Of a stretch of DNA of 64,000 nt, positions 12,885 through 25,613 are shown one piece after another. The notes under the pieces were generated by a model. That model was not told the origin of the DNA. It was given only the letters and a program-made list of their open reading frames with translations, and made no database searches. Where the stretch lies: positions 19,416,879 to 19,480,878 of the forward strand of contig OZ029914.1 in assembly GCA_964023275.1 (NCBI GenBank), read 5' to 3'. The DNA is from Norana najaformis (taxonomy: Eukaryota; Annelida; Clitellata; Crassiclitellata; Hormogastridae). How positions within the stretch are numbered: position 1 is the first letter of the stretch; each line of letters starts with the position of its first letter. The translations under genes and the position numbers were made by a program.

Positions 12885-13100
12885 TGTATGTAAATATATG
12901 CATATGCATGATTGTACGCACGTAGGTACGTATGTATGTATGTTTGTACGTATGTACGCATATGCATACCTGGTCATACATACATACATACACACATACA
13001 TATGTAAGTACATACGTACTTAAATGCATATATATACAATATACATACAAGCATACATGCGCACTTACACCTATACATACACACATAGTATGTATACATA
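12885..13100. repeat. TATG/CATA simple repeat region with strand switch
   Basis: First part GTATG-rich, second part CATAC-rich, so the halves are reverse complements. Confidence 0.85.
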
Positions 13101-13189
13101 CGTAAGTTAACTATAAAAACTGCGTCTTATATTAAAAAGATTAGTTTAACATCTCATGAGTAGCGCAGCGAATCCGCTGCCTCCCCATT

Positions 13190-13400
13190 TCTCTCACCTT
13201 AAACACAACCCACCCTAACAGTTTCTTTCCCCTTCTCTCTATGGTCTTCTGGCAACCGGACTTGGATCTTGACATGGCATCTTTGGACAGCCCCACTGAC
13301 TTGACGCAGCGCTCGTGAATAAGCTGGTGCCCCGCGCTTAGCTTTTAAGTAGCGCTCTTGAAATTTCGAGTTTACGATTAGCGTGCGTTAAAAAGCGCCA
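13190..13400 (+). mobile_element. Family A retrotransposon 3' tail, decayed
   Basis: Carries cttctctctatggtcttctg, then cgctcgtgaataagctggtg, and the ending gaaatttcgagtttacgatt, matching the family A tail with substitutions. Confidence 0.5.
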
Positions 13401-13931
13401 TTTCCGTTCCAGAACCCATCCACACCAATTCAAACGAACCCACTCAGGGCTTCAGTCGAAGTTTTATATTGCGAGAACGCGTTGTGTGTGGCCAGACGAC
13501 TTGACAACAGCCAGTGCATGACCGTGACAAGGGAAGTTTCACGCGCAGCTTAATATAACTTTGCACTGAGCGAACGCACCTATGCATATGTAGAAGCGCT
13601 GTGTGAGGTAAAAAAAAGGCCAAATGATCATCACTGTATAATTAACTTAATCACTATTAAGAGACATAATAATATGTACCTGCGAAACTAATCATTGATG
13701 CTACCACCTGTACATTGCTATGTTGTAATTGGTAAACTCTACCTGGCGGGACCCACAGACCCATGGTTCCTTCTGAGTTCTCTCTTTGACATCTGTTTAT
13801 ATAAACTTAAAATGTCTGTATATTCTTTTTTTGTTGGTGATCAGTAAGACTTCCACTATAGGAAATGCTCGACACAAACGTACATGCGTACATAATAGTG
13901 TCCGTATATTGTAAATATATATTATATACTG

Positions 13932-14090
<159 letters not shown>

Positions 14091-14130
14091 GTACAAAGGC
14101 CCAAGCTGTAAATACGCTCTAGATATATAC

Positions 14131-14215
14131 GAGGCTGGCATGCAATAGCTGTGAAGTTAAGCAATGCGGAGCTTGGTTATAACTTGGATGAGTGACCGTC
14201 GAAGCATGACCATTC
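14131..14215 (+). repeat. 5S-rRNA-derived SINE head (SINE3-like), fragment
   Basis: From 14151 the sequence gtgaagttaagcaatgcgga, then gcttggttataacttggatg and agtgaccg aligns by eye with the 5S rRNA internal promoter: A box agttaagca, intermediate ttggtta, C box tggatgagtgacc. The 5' half of 5S is not recognisable, so this is a SINE relic rather than a 5S gene. It follows the long (TA)n tract. Confidence 0.6.
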
Positions 14216-15079
14216 AGATCAGCTGACCATGACAAACAAACTGTTGTGGAATTTCTCTGTGTTTGCGCTTCAGTCGAATTATTCCTCTACCACTGGATCA
14301 CAATTCTGAGAAGTTTCTAGAGATGCGCCGCATAAATGAATATGTTTACCATACTTTTTATGCGTGTATCTGGAATACATTATGTTACTCGGATTATTTA
14401 AAAGCGCCATTACTAAATTTAATTCCCGGATGGAGAACTGACAAAGCCTGTTTGGTTGAACTCATAACTAGCTGTAATCAATAATTATTCTCATAAAACA
14501 TCAAAAAGAACTGAATGGACTGAAGTATTGTGACTCATTTGAATTACAAAATTATGAATTATTATAATTATATTAATTATTCTGGTCCTTGCACGTGACA
14601 CTTTCAAGTCGCTGTTATCTAATTTACCTATCATTAACCTATTTCTATGCTTACATATTATTATTATTATTACCTATTATTATGTTTCTTTATGATGACA
14701 CTCTGTGACGCTTTTGTCATTACATATACACAGTGTATCAACGAGAATGTTTCACGTTTAGTTTCAAAAATAATTTCAGCATCATCGATCGACATTTTGT
14801 AAGAACTTCTAAAGTTTAAACTTTAAAGTGCTTTAAGTTCTGGAGTTGTTCCTGCGCGCAGTGATTTGCAATTTCCTAACCATACCTGTCACCCGCACCT
14901 GAGTAATGGCGGAATACTCACGCCAGTAAGAATTAAATTCAACAAAAGCAAACACTGCTTAGGCCTAATGTTATTGCAGTTTTTCTTGCAAATTTGAATC
15001 ACGTGCTACCGAAAACCAATTAGGTTTTGTTCGAGGGAACACCAGACTGTTCTTTGGCCACGGTACATGAGCGCTGTTG

Positions 15080-15260
15080 GATACAACATCGATTCAATTA
15101 CAACGCAGCTGCTCGAGTGTATACTCATAATATTAATAATTACAATACCGTCGGTGTTTAAGGCACAAAGCGTCAACCGATGGCGCACCAAAACCAAGCC
15201 GTGATTAGGTCAATACCCAGAAAATCAGTCCAATGAGACAGAGGTGTGTGCATCCAAGCA
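15080..15260 (-). mobile_element. Family B retrotransposon 3' tail
   Basis: aaggcacaaagcgtcaaccg, atggcgcaccaaaaccaagc and aatcagtccaatgagacaga match the family B tail at 32.1 and 49.0 kb. An AT-rich run of the (AAT)n type lies at the 15130 end. Confidence 0.6.
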
Positions 15261-15544
15261 CATGACCAATGTTCAACTAGAAAATTCCTCTGAGACACTG
15301 ACGACTGTTTTTAACTGACTTTCACTCTGTTTATGTTAATACTGTTCTGCTGTTAAAAGGTAGAGGTTACGTGTGATATTTATTTGTACAACTGTGTAGA
15401 AATCCCTCGTCCGTTGAGCTCGGAGTTACAGCGCAAAAACGACCACAGAGATCCAACAAGACAACTTGTGTGTACTTATATATATGTGTGTACTTATATA
15501 TACCTTGAATGGATGGGGGACTGAGTTAGCCCATGCTACTTGGC

Positions 15545-15610
15545 GTTCAAGGAACGATCACCCCATCCGAATACTAACAGCGCTCAATAATGCTTAACTT
15601 TCATGTAATG
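15545..15610 (-). repeat. Second 5S-rRNA-like SINE fragment
   Basis: On the minus strand: gaaagttaagcattattgag, then cgctgttagtattcggatgg and ggtgatcg, in the same A box/IE/C box order as the fragment 1.4 kb upstream and as 5S rRNA. Too diverged to be a functional 5S gene. Confidence 0.5.
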
Positions 15611-15859
15611 TCATATATACGTGTAATGTAATATAGCAGTTTCATAGCCCCTTCTGCTTCAGTTCCTGGCAGTCTTCTTCTCCTTTGGCTGCTGGTGGAA
15701 GACTCTGCGTCCTGTGGCTGTCAGAGGAGACTTTGGCACCGTTGTATCACAGAATCCGAGACCTCCGGTTTGCAGATGGCTTGTCTAGTTCTGGGGCTCG
15801 ATATGCTGTCCAAACTGGAACAAGTTACTCTGTTATAGGTCAATCAATTCAATGCAAAA

Positions 15860-16330
15860 TAAAGGTAATCGTAATCGTAAGCTCGAGATTTCTACAGCGC
15901 CCAACGAAAGCTAAGTCGCGGGAACCAGCATATTCACAGGCGCTCAATCAAAACAAAATCAATAGGCAGGAAGGGTTCGGCTCCAGGTCAAGATCCAGGA
16001 GCCAGGCAGGCAGACAGTCAATGGTGGTTAGTGTTTGGAATTGAACCGGAATGTTAGAGAAGGGGAAGAGCAAGAATCAGGATAGGATCTGTGGAAGAGG
16101 AGTGTTTTCAGTTTTAAGTGAAAGATCTGCACAGTGATTGCTAGAGGTGAAGTGTTGGTGAGTTCCCATGATGAGTCAGATAATTGTCGTAATTCTGGTG
16201 GGTGTTTATTCCAGAGAAGTGGGGCAGGTATGGCTATGAAGCGATTTCCAAATTTTAAGGGTGAGGTGACGGGAGTGCAGAATAATGTTAGAGTGGAAGA
16301 GGAGGTAGGGTTTAGATGGTAGGCCTAGAA
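15860..16330 (-). mobile_element. CR1/L2-like retrotransposon 3' end, family A
   Basis: Closely parallels 1310-1660: the same gtaatcgtaa start, the phrase ctacagcgcccaacgaaagc, and the phrase gtcagataattgtcgtaattc, which on the minus strand encodes the LRQ part of the reverse-transcriptase end. No intact frame. Confidence 0.65.
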
Positions 16331-18214
16331 GGTCAAACATCGTCCAAAACGTTCCAAATACAAACAGACTTAAGCAATAACTTAGGAAGCAGATTTGTAC
16401 GCGGTAGACATCTGAATATACAAGAATTATCCAGCAAATTCACAAGCTGACTGCTTACTTGCCAAAATGAACGAAAAGCTTGATTGACCTTGGCAAAAAC
16501 AGTCACCGTCCACACCTAGCGAATTCTAAATGGCGGCGGCCAACATCTAAGATTCGCCTGCATCGTCGCACCCACAGCGTCAATCTGCCACAACGGGCCT
16601 CAGTCACACAGTTTTTATATACCTGCATCAGTTATACAGGTTTACAGTAACAAATAATGCATCAGAAATACAGTTTTGATAAGTATTTTAACTAATAACT
16701 GTCAGTAAGCTGTACAGTTTCGTTAGAGTAAATACTAGTATAAAGTGACCAATATCTTCATTATTATTATCTTTTTTTTGTTTCACGGTATGATCAAAAA
16801 CTCCTAAAACGGTCAAACTATGAAAGTGTGGTAGAAAAAGCGCATATTACTTTTCGTACAGAAATAATTATATCCAAAAGAATGCCTTCTAAAACGTGGC
16901 ACATATTTTATGTTGATCTTCTACAGAACCTTCGTAGGCCAACAGAACTACTTTCCAATTCGCTGTGGGCATGTAAAATAAACAGGTTGACACTGTGAAC
17001 AGTCAAAGAACCACCTGCTACTGACACAACCCAACAACGCCTAGTTACCCAGAAAATGCAAAGACGTCGAATACATGTCATGCTTTGCATATTTTACGAT
17101 ATATCAGGCCATATTCTTCAAAAGGAACACACAATAGAAGCTTTATATTGCCAAAGCCGGGCTGGGAATTGTGCTTTAAGGTTAAAAGGCAAGTGGATTA
17201 TATAAGGACGACAGCTGTTAATTTATATATTTTTATTTATTTATTTAAAGCACTTGTAAGGCGCGCAATTTCAATACCTCTGGATCTGAGGCGCGGATAA
17301 GCGGTTAAGCTGCACTTGACCCAATATGTCTGGCGTATGCTAACTGGTAGCATAATGCCGCTGACAGTGAAACGAGATCAAACCTATGCCATCTATCTTA
17401 TAAATAAATAAATATATATATAGTAATAACTATATGCTGAAGCTTAATAGGTCTACTTGATAAATCAGGTTTCAATGTCGTCCTGTGGATATTGTGATTA
17501 TACCTACTCATGTTAGCATGTATTATTATAGGCCTACTTAGGCCATGGACCTACAGCCTGTTATTGTTTCGCTCTCATGTGAATGGGTTGGCTGCCTCAA
17601 TCAATCTGATAATCTTGATAACATTTGCATTTCAACAGATGTCATCTTTCAGGCATTTTTTTAGTCTCAGATGTAGGATACACTTTCATATGAGTTGCAT
17701 TTAATGAATCGCCTGTGCTCGAAAAGCGTTCTCTAAACAGGGGTCAGTAACTATTTAAAATGTTTCACTGTGGCCGTTTACTAGGGTCTTTTTTAGAATT
17801 TATCATTTAGCAGGTAAGTAATTTGCTCATTATTAACATTCATAGTGAACATTGCTATCTGTTTTTATGATTGCTGTTGACTAAAAGCCAATTAAACCTA
17901 CCTGGGAATCCGATCGACTGTCTAATCATCATTGGCAATTGAGCGTTTAATTGCTTTCCGTCTTTGTTCCAGAACTTGAATACTACAAAGTAGCCGTTCC
18001 AGATGTTGTTTCAAGATCTAAGAATTTTTTATAAAATGCGGGGACATCGTATTATGTGCCTTTGGCAAATACCAGCAGGCTTTTACCGACGACATTCAGC
18101 TGCAGGCCCTAGGCCCACTCAATTGACCATCGGTCAGATGCAATTGTTTATGTCGTGTCGTCGGTAACTGTAATCGAAGTACAGATAGTCCCCCCACCAA
18201 CTATTTTACTTTAT

Positions 18215-18308
18215 CACTCGGGAACCTGCTAGATCCACCTGAGGTTACGATACGATAACAATAGCCTACTAATCGTAAACTCAGGTGAATCTAGCAGGTT
18301 CTCTGGTG
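18215..18308. repeat. Inverted repeat, arms about 37 nt, loop about 20 nt
   Basis: Left arm 18215-18251 contains ggaacctgctagatccacct and gaggttacgat. Right arm 18272-18308 contains atcgtaaactcaggtgaatc and tagcaggttctc. A few mismatches. It may be a small MITE, but no target duplication is apparent. Confidence 0.75.
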
Positions 18309-19047
18309 AGAAAGCCATTTACACAACTAGTTATGTGTTTGCTAAAGATATTCTAAAAGACATCGGGACATAGCGCCTAATTCTGCGTATGTCACGAATA
18401 TGCATGTATGATGACTTACAAATACAATTTACATAGTTTGTTAGAGACATGGTAGAATCAAAAATAATGCCCATGTCACGAGCATCATCAGTCGACTCTA
18501 CAAGTGAGTCCCCTAGCCAAGATCTTTGCCCTAGCTTTAAGGATTAAAGCTATTCAAACTTTTTAAGTTGCTGTTGAGTGCCCAGTGCATATGCACTACG
18601 GAAAATTAGCAGATAATTATCTGCTAGTTTGTCCTAGTGCATATGACCACGGTTGTTAAATGTGACAAAAAATTGTGACTGCATATAAATGCGCTATAAA
18701 ACACCAGCCCATCACATGTATACACTACATCGATGAATCTATGCATTTTGGTCCTCGCTATTAAAGGTAAATAAACCCAGTTGAACGAATTCTTTGTAAA
18801 CAAACAGAATGGGCGCTCAAAATTAAAAATTACATATTTTACCGGCAAATGACGATGAATTACTGATTCAGTTAATACCGTTGGTGACTGAATAGCATGT
18901 GATAAGAAGGACAAATAAAAGCGGGGTACAAATAGGCACATGGGACCGTGTTCAGTCGGTCATTGGGTGGTAGTAATCACAAGACGATTGGTCACGAATC
19001 AAGAATTACATCGGTAAACGCAGTAGTTTAAGTGACTGATCTTCTTC

Positions 19048-19127
19048 CTGTTTCTGATTTTCCGACCTGCTTGAATCTATTTCTGATTTTCCGACCTATC
19101 TGCACCTGTTTCTGATTTCTTACCTGT
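19048..19127. repeat. 29-bp minisatellite, three copies
   Basis: Units at 19048, 19077 and 19106 share tttctgattttccgacct; the third is shortened (tttctgatttcttacctg). Confidence 0.75.
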
Positions 19128-19870
19128 GTAGCATTCCAGAAGTGATGGTCTTGGACCATGCGGCCCCAAGATTAAAAGTCTCTGAAATGTAACCACGATC
19201 AGTATGCAAACCCGGCATCTTAGCTTACAGAGGCATGTTGACTTATGCTTTAGTTAACCAGGCTAGTTGTATATCTGTTTCTCAGTTTCCCATTGTTCAG
19301 AAATTAGTTGTACTAGGTAAACAGTACTAGTTGTGTATAAAACTGGAGGATGGGCTAAACGCAGTCAGGCAAATAATACCATTTATTGAACATTACACTC
19401 TTCTAGTTCAGCACAGCAGTATGTTAATGTGCAATTTATTTTGGAATGGTTATTATGCCACTCCTCATATGCAAATCGACAGGGGACGAGAAACGTCCCC
19501 AGTAGATTTTGAAGGTGGAGAGATATATGTAATTGTCCCGCTTTAAGTCTGAATTTAAATTTAACTTTTGCATTGGTTCTGGCTACTTTCATTAAATCCT
19601 GGGGTGATGCAATTGACAAACTTCAGTATTGAGATTGTGGTTATGTCTCCATTTGTGTTTTCTCAAGGACCTGTCTGTTTACTTCTGTTTATCAGGAATG
19701 CCTTGTGTCATAGTCAACATTCAGTTAGATGGATGCAGCTTACTTAAAGAATAACTTTTCTGAAAGTCAGCGTGTTAAACTTAGTGCACTTGTATAAAAC
19801 AGACTGTAGCTGTTTTAGGCATCTATATCTTGTAACCTTATTAATTTTGCTGTCTCTTTAGAAATCGACA

Positions 19871-22800
19871 ATGCCATCTGTCATAGGTCATATGATGACC
19901 TATGACCGACTATTTTTGTTTGCTGTCATGCAAGTCATTTCTGTAAACAGTTTCATTAAAGAAGGAATTGAAACACCTGTAGTAATAGCCACCTGGAATT
20001 TTATCAATGCAACGGAAGCAGGTGAGGCAGATTCTAGATGATTCATTAACAGTGATCTGCCACTGAGGATGCCTACATTTTTTGCTTCATAGGTTGTCTG
20101 CTGTTATCGTATTGTCTACTATTAGAGAAAATCATTTTCAACCTTCTGGTCTGTGACTTTCCGTATCTTCTGGCTGGAATTAATCCCACCTAGGGGAGGG
20201 GTCAGCCACACGGATCCTTCGTTGCTATTTGTTTCTATCTCCAGTATCTTCCTTCTTCAGTCTGAGGACCTTTAGGTCTTGTTGATTTATGTCTCCACAT
20301 CTCTTCTTTTGTCATCCCCGACTTGTTGTGTAAACTTATAAATTAAACTTTCCTGTGTTTTAAAATTAGCGCTTAAAGTAAGATAAAATTAAGTTGATTA
20401 TTCTGACATACGATTATTCATAATTACAAATTTTATTCATTCTGCAGCTTTGATATAAGTGATTGGATTCTGTTAGCTTAGAGGGAAACATCAAGGGTTT
20501 GAGTTGAGTTTCAGTGGGGATGTAAAGAGTATCTAGCTGTAGGCCACATTGACTCCCTTTATTTGCAAACACTGGTGTGCAATAGACTAGTACTTGGTTA
20601 ATGTGCTGAACTTTCAACCCTGAAGTTGAGGGTTCAAATCCTTGCCAGAGCAGAAAGATGTTTTGAGACTTCTGTTCCGCTTGTGCCCCATGGTGAACTT
20701 AGCTACAAACTGAGTTCACTGCCCATCTGCTGTCGATGGGAGGACCAAACAGCAAGGGAAAGGACTTGCCTCCCTGATATGCCAAGGTGAGGAAATGAAG
20801 TTGCTGACGCTTTATATCCATACTTTCCCTCAGGGTTGAGTTAAGGCACTGTTCATCTTCTGCTAAGGAGTAAACGTAATCTTTCAGCTCGATGATTTCA
20901 GCCTGGCGCGAAGTCTTCATAAATTCAGGGACTGCCGTGGATGCTGTCGTCACTGGATGTGGTGTCTGTGAGGAAGAGCAGTGTGATGGATCGGTGGGAT
21001 ATGGTGGAAGCCCAGATGAAAATGGTGAAAGCACCCTAGATGCAATGATCATGGATGGGTAAAAACTTGCCGCTTCTACTATATAAATCTTATTTTGTGA
21101 GTCTTGTTTTGGGAATTTTCAGCATAGTTCTGCTTTGAGAGATATCTTTGGCAGTGTTCCTGAAATGGCTGTTTGGTTTTAAGTCCGTGACATGCTATAT
21201 GTATAAGTTTTTGTTGTCTATCTCTGGATAGTGTTTTTTTGGAAATCTATGGGTTCCTGTTTGTTTTGCTTATGCTTTCATAAGGCAAATTGACAATTAG
21301 TTAAACCAGCTGGAAGTCATGGTTACGTGGTGGTATATTGCGATTAAAACTTCATGTAAAGTCTGTGCAACAATATGAGAATTATAGGTCGTACGTTTGC
21401 ATTTCTTTTTTCAAGTAGGTCTAATATAGAGGAAGATAGAGTAAACTAGGTTACAGTTGTGTGGTTAAAGGATAATTTTCCAAACATAATTTAATCTTTT
21501 TAATAATATTTAAAGGGTTACTATGAAGGTTGGCTCTGTGGCGAATCTGAGATCAGTGAAGAATGCTATTGGTGTTGCTCATGCGGTCATGAAGTACACT
21601 GAGCATACTTTGCTTGTTGGTAGCTTAGGTGAGAACTGCATTTTCTACATTTTTCCATGTGATAAAAACTTGTTGATATGTGGAGTACTAGCCACATTGC
21701 TGACTCACTCACTACACTTCCTCAAATCATATCCTGATTCTTCCTCTTCCCCTTATCTCACTTTCCAGTTCAATTCGAAACACTGTCCTCTATAGCCATC
21801 TTACTTTTGGATCTTGGCCTGGAACCGAACCCTTCCTGCCATCGATTTTGTTTTGAATGAGCGCCTGTGGATAAGCTGGTTTCCGTGACTTAGCTTTCGT
21901 TGGGCGCTGTAGAAATCTCGAGCTTATGTTTACAATTACGATTACAACTGTGTCTAATCAAACTGGTAAATACTGATATTATGTTATGACTTTATAACTT
22001 TAAACCTTATACTTGGTGGTAGTCATGGTGGTATTGGTTGGGACAACTTATTTAATTGGAAGATAATTTATATTGAGAAAAGGGAAGGGGATGAGTTATG
22101 TATTTGAACTTGTGAGAATGCTGGGAGGGAGGTAACAGTTTGCAACATGGCTTGTGCGTATTTATACTCAGCTGGTAAGACTTTTTTGGAATTTATAATT
22201 TATGTAGACCTAGAATTTATATGTTGGGGCGAGATTATATCATACCAGTGGTAGGAATAAAGCATCAATTAACCTATTATGTATAATTAGTATTTCTGTT
22301 AAGTAATGTGGTTTGCACAGAGCTTTATAAGTTTCTGGATAACATAATAATTTGTTGTAATCAATATATTTGTGTAACAGCCACTGATTTTGCTGTTTCC
22401 ATGGGCTTCCAGAAGACAAATCTAAGTACAGAGAATTCTATTAGAATTTACGAAAACTGGAAAAATGCAGAATGCCAGCCGAACTTCTGGCAGGTAATGT
22501 GATTAAGTGGTGTAGGTTTTGAACTTCATTGGAACGCCAGTATTATAATGGTGCTCTTAGTCATTACCGTAGATGTCATTAAGTGATAAGATATCATTTG
22601 AAAGTAATGCAGACCAAACTGTTGGATACCCATATTTCTAATAATTATAACTTTTTTCATCATTGCACCTTTGTGTTTGAAATCAGCCTAGTACTTGTAA
22701 TTTTAACTGTAATCAGCAATTTTTATAGTGCTGCTTCAAGGGAAACTAATGATCAGTCATTCTGTGTGCTAGTCTAAACGATGTTAAATGTCACTATATT

Positions 22801-25542
22801 TATGACTTGCTTGAGTCTTTTATGCACTTATCATTAGCAATTTTAACTGTTGTATTTCACCAAGGCTGGTTTGGAAGTGCTTTGAGTGCATGTTTTAATA
22901 GGTGCTATATAAATCCTCTTATTAAATGAAATTACTCTAATAGAATTATTTTCATATGCTCTAGAATGTTTCTCCAGATCCACTCACCAGCTGTGGTCCA
23001 TACACACCAAATACATCCAGGTCCAGGTCATTTAAACTGAAGACTGGCATCAGCCGAGTCAAGTCGTACTATCAGAAGCTTAAAAAGAGGCACGTGGTTG
23101 ATGAAGAAAATTCCGTGAACTATCATCATGACACCATCGGAATGCTTGTGATTGACAAAAATGGAACCATTGCTGGAGGAACTTCAACAAATGGAGCAAC
23201 CCACAAGATTCCAGGGTAAGAATTACAGAATTCAGTGGTGGTAGTAGATGTTGCAAAATTTCTGGTTAAGGTGTCACCAGATTTCTGGGAAAGAATACCT
23301 TAACAGGATGTCACAGTTTCTTCTGGTAAGATGTAATCAAGTTTCTGTGTAAAATTTTAACCAGATTTCAGGGTTGATACAAGGTTTCTTGGTAAAAGAC
23401 AAGATTTCAAGGGTAAGAGTCACAGGGTAGGGTGTTGAAGGATTTATGGATGTCAAAACATATCCAAGGTGTGCTGTTGCTGTTGCAGGTTTTCAAGAAC
23501 CTAGGCTGCCAAAAATGAATAATTGGTAAAAGTTTCTCATCAGCAGTTGCAAGATAGCTGGTACTTTGAAAAATAACACTTGGTTGGAAAAATAACACTA
23601 GATTGCATGATAGTGCATCAGAACTATTGGAAGAGAGAAGTGTAATGACGGAAACAACATCATTGGTGTTAACAGGACAGACACGTCTGTCATGGTGATG
23701 AGTTGCTGTGATTGTGCTTGTGTCTTAACGAAAAGATCCTTTGACCTGGGACTATGCTTTTTAGGATCTTCTGTGAAGACATTTAAGCTAATTAAGCTTA
23801 TCTTTTGCTACAATAGGATATCTTGCTTAAACTTTGCTTCTAGAAATACTCTGCAGTGCTATGTAGCATATTCTTCATTTGGTTATCTCTGGAAAAATGA
23901 GGTAACCTAATAAAGAAAATAATATTTCTGTTTGTCAAACTGTTACATCATCTGGTCCCTGCATCCAAGTGTGTCGGTGTGGTGCACTATCTAAATGCCC
24001 AGGTGCATCATGAAATGCTTACAATGCTGTGCAAATATTAATTTGTCATTTGCCTTAACTGTGGTCAAACATTTGTTTGTAGCCGCGTTGGAGATTCTCC
24101 GATCATTGGCTCTGGTGCTTACGTTGAAAACGACGTAGGTGGAGCAGCTGCAACTGGCGACGGAGATGTAATGATGCGCTTTGTGCCAAGGTAGGAAAGA
24201 TAAACCAGCCTTTCATGTTTGCAATGTCTACCGGGATGTTTCATTAAAAAAACATCTTTATTCAGTTCTGGTATAATGTCAGCTGAACGAGAAATTACAA
24301 ATTATAGATGGGAAATAAACAGATCTCTTGATATTGTTGTTGTTCTTTTTTGTACATTGTTGTTGGTTCTTATTGTTAGTTGTTGTTGCAGCTCACCCAT
24401 CATAGAGCTAATAAATAATAATAATAATAACAATAATGGTGATGTTGATCATAATAATAATAATAATAATAATGATGATGTTGATCATAATAATAATAAT
24501 AATATTAATAACAATAATGATGATGATGATCATAATAGTAATAATAATAATTATTATTATTATATTATTTCTTTTTTTATTATTTATTAGTATTATTACT
24601 GTATAGGCAATTTTTAGTTTAGCAGTCCTTACAGCCTCTAACTCAGTAAATCATGCGGATATGCGAGACGGAACAACGTGGCTCTGGTGTTGCTCAAAAT
24701 GCAGAAATTATTTATTACTTCTGTTAGGCTCTGTTTTTCTGTTGGTCATTTGTTGTCTAGAATTGAAGAAGATTTCTGACCTGTTCACAGGTTTTAGTTA
24801 CCGGTATACCCACAATGACGGCACATGTCTGCTTTTCTGCTTGTAGTGATGGCTTCTGCTTTCAATATTAATGCTGGGTTTGAGTTTAAAAAATCAATTA
24901 TATATACAGTGCTGGCCATAAGTTTGGAATCACTTAGAAATGTATGAAATTTTCTTATAAAAAGCCTCAGAAGAAATTGTAACTGTAATTTTTCTCAATG
25001 AAACTGTAACAGTTTATTCAAAACTCACATACTAAGTAAATGGATAGTCAAATGTCAACTTCAGACTTCAGTACTTTGAGTGCTGTCCTTTGTTAGCCAG
25101 GACAGCCTTGAGTCTTGCTGGCATGGAATTCACAAGACTTTCACAATAAGCTGGGCTGATGTGGTTGACCCAGACTCGCTTTATGGCGTCAACCAACGAT
25201 ACCTTTGATGTTGGATGCTCCTCAGACACCTTCTGCTTCATAAACATCCACAGGTTTTCGATGGGATTGAGGTCGGGACTGGATCCAGGATATGAATTCC
25301 CCGTCTATTGATCCATCTTGTCACAGTCCTTGCCCGGTGGCAAGGAGCTCCATCATGTTGGAAAGTGGTGCAATTGAGGATCCCCATGTGTGTTTCTAGT
25401 TTATCCTCAAGGATTGGTATACCTGACCATTTATACAAAGTAACCATCGCCGACTCAATAGCTTGATAGACTCGACTGCTATAGCGATCAAATATGGTTT
25501 TCAACAGATTGCGCCTGGGTGATTCCAAACTTATGGCCAGCA

Positions 25543-25613
<71 letters not shown>

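Larger units (their letters stand above)
9860..13190. other. Gene-free, repeat-dominated stretch
   Basis: Apart from the retrotransposon scrap at 10.75 kb and the microsatellites at 11.4, 12.05 and 12.9 kb, nothing coding is seen. Confidence 0.5.
16331..19870. other. Gene-free stretch upstream of AGA
   Basis: AT-rich sequence with only short random frames. It holds the hairpin at 18.2 kb and the 29-bp minisatellite at 19.05 kb. A possible AGA promoter and 5' UTR exon must lie here, but I cannot place them. Confidence 0.5.

Noticed and set aside
14151-14205. Functional 5S rRNA gene
   Set aside because: Only the 3' half with the internal promoter is recognisable and it has many changes; no T-run terminator after a 120-bp unit.
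20699-21052. 117-codon minus-strand frame
   Set aside because: It is the shadow of AGA exon 2 on the other strand; the plus strand carries the conserved [16 protein letters not shown].
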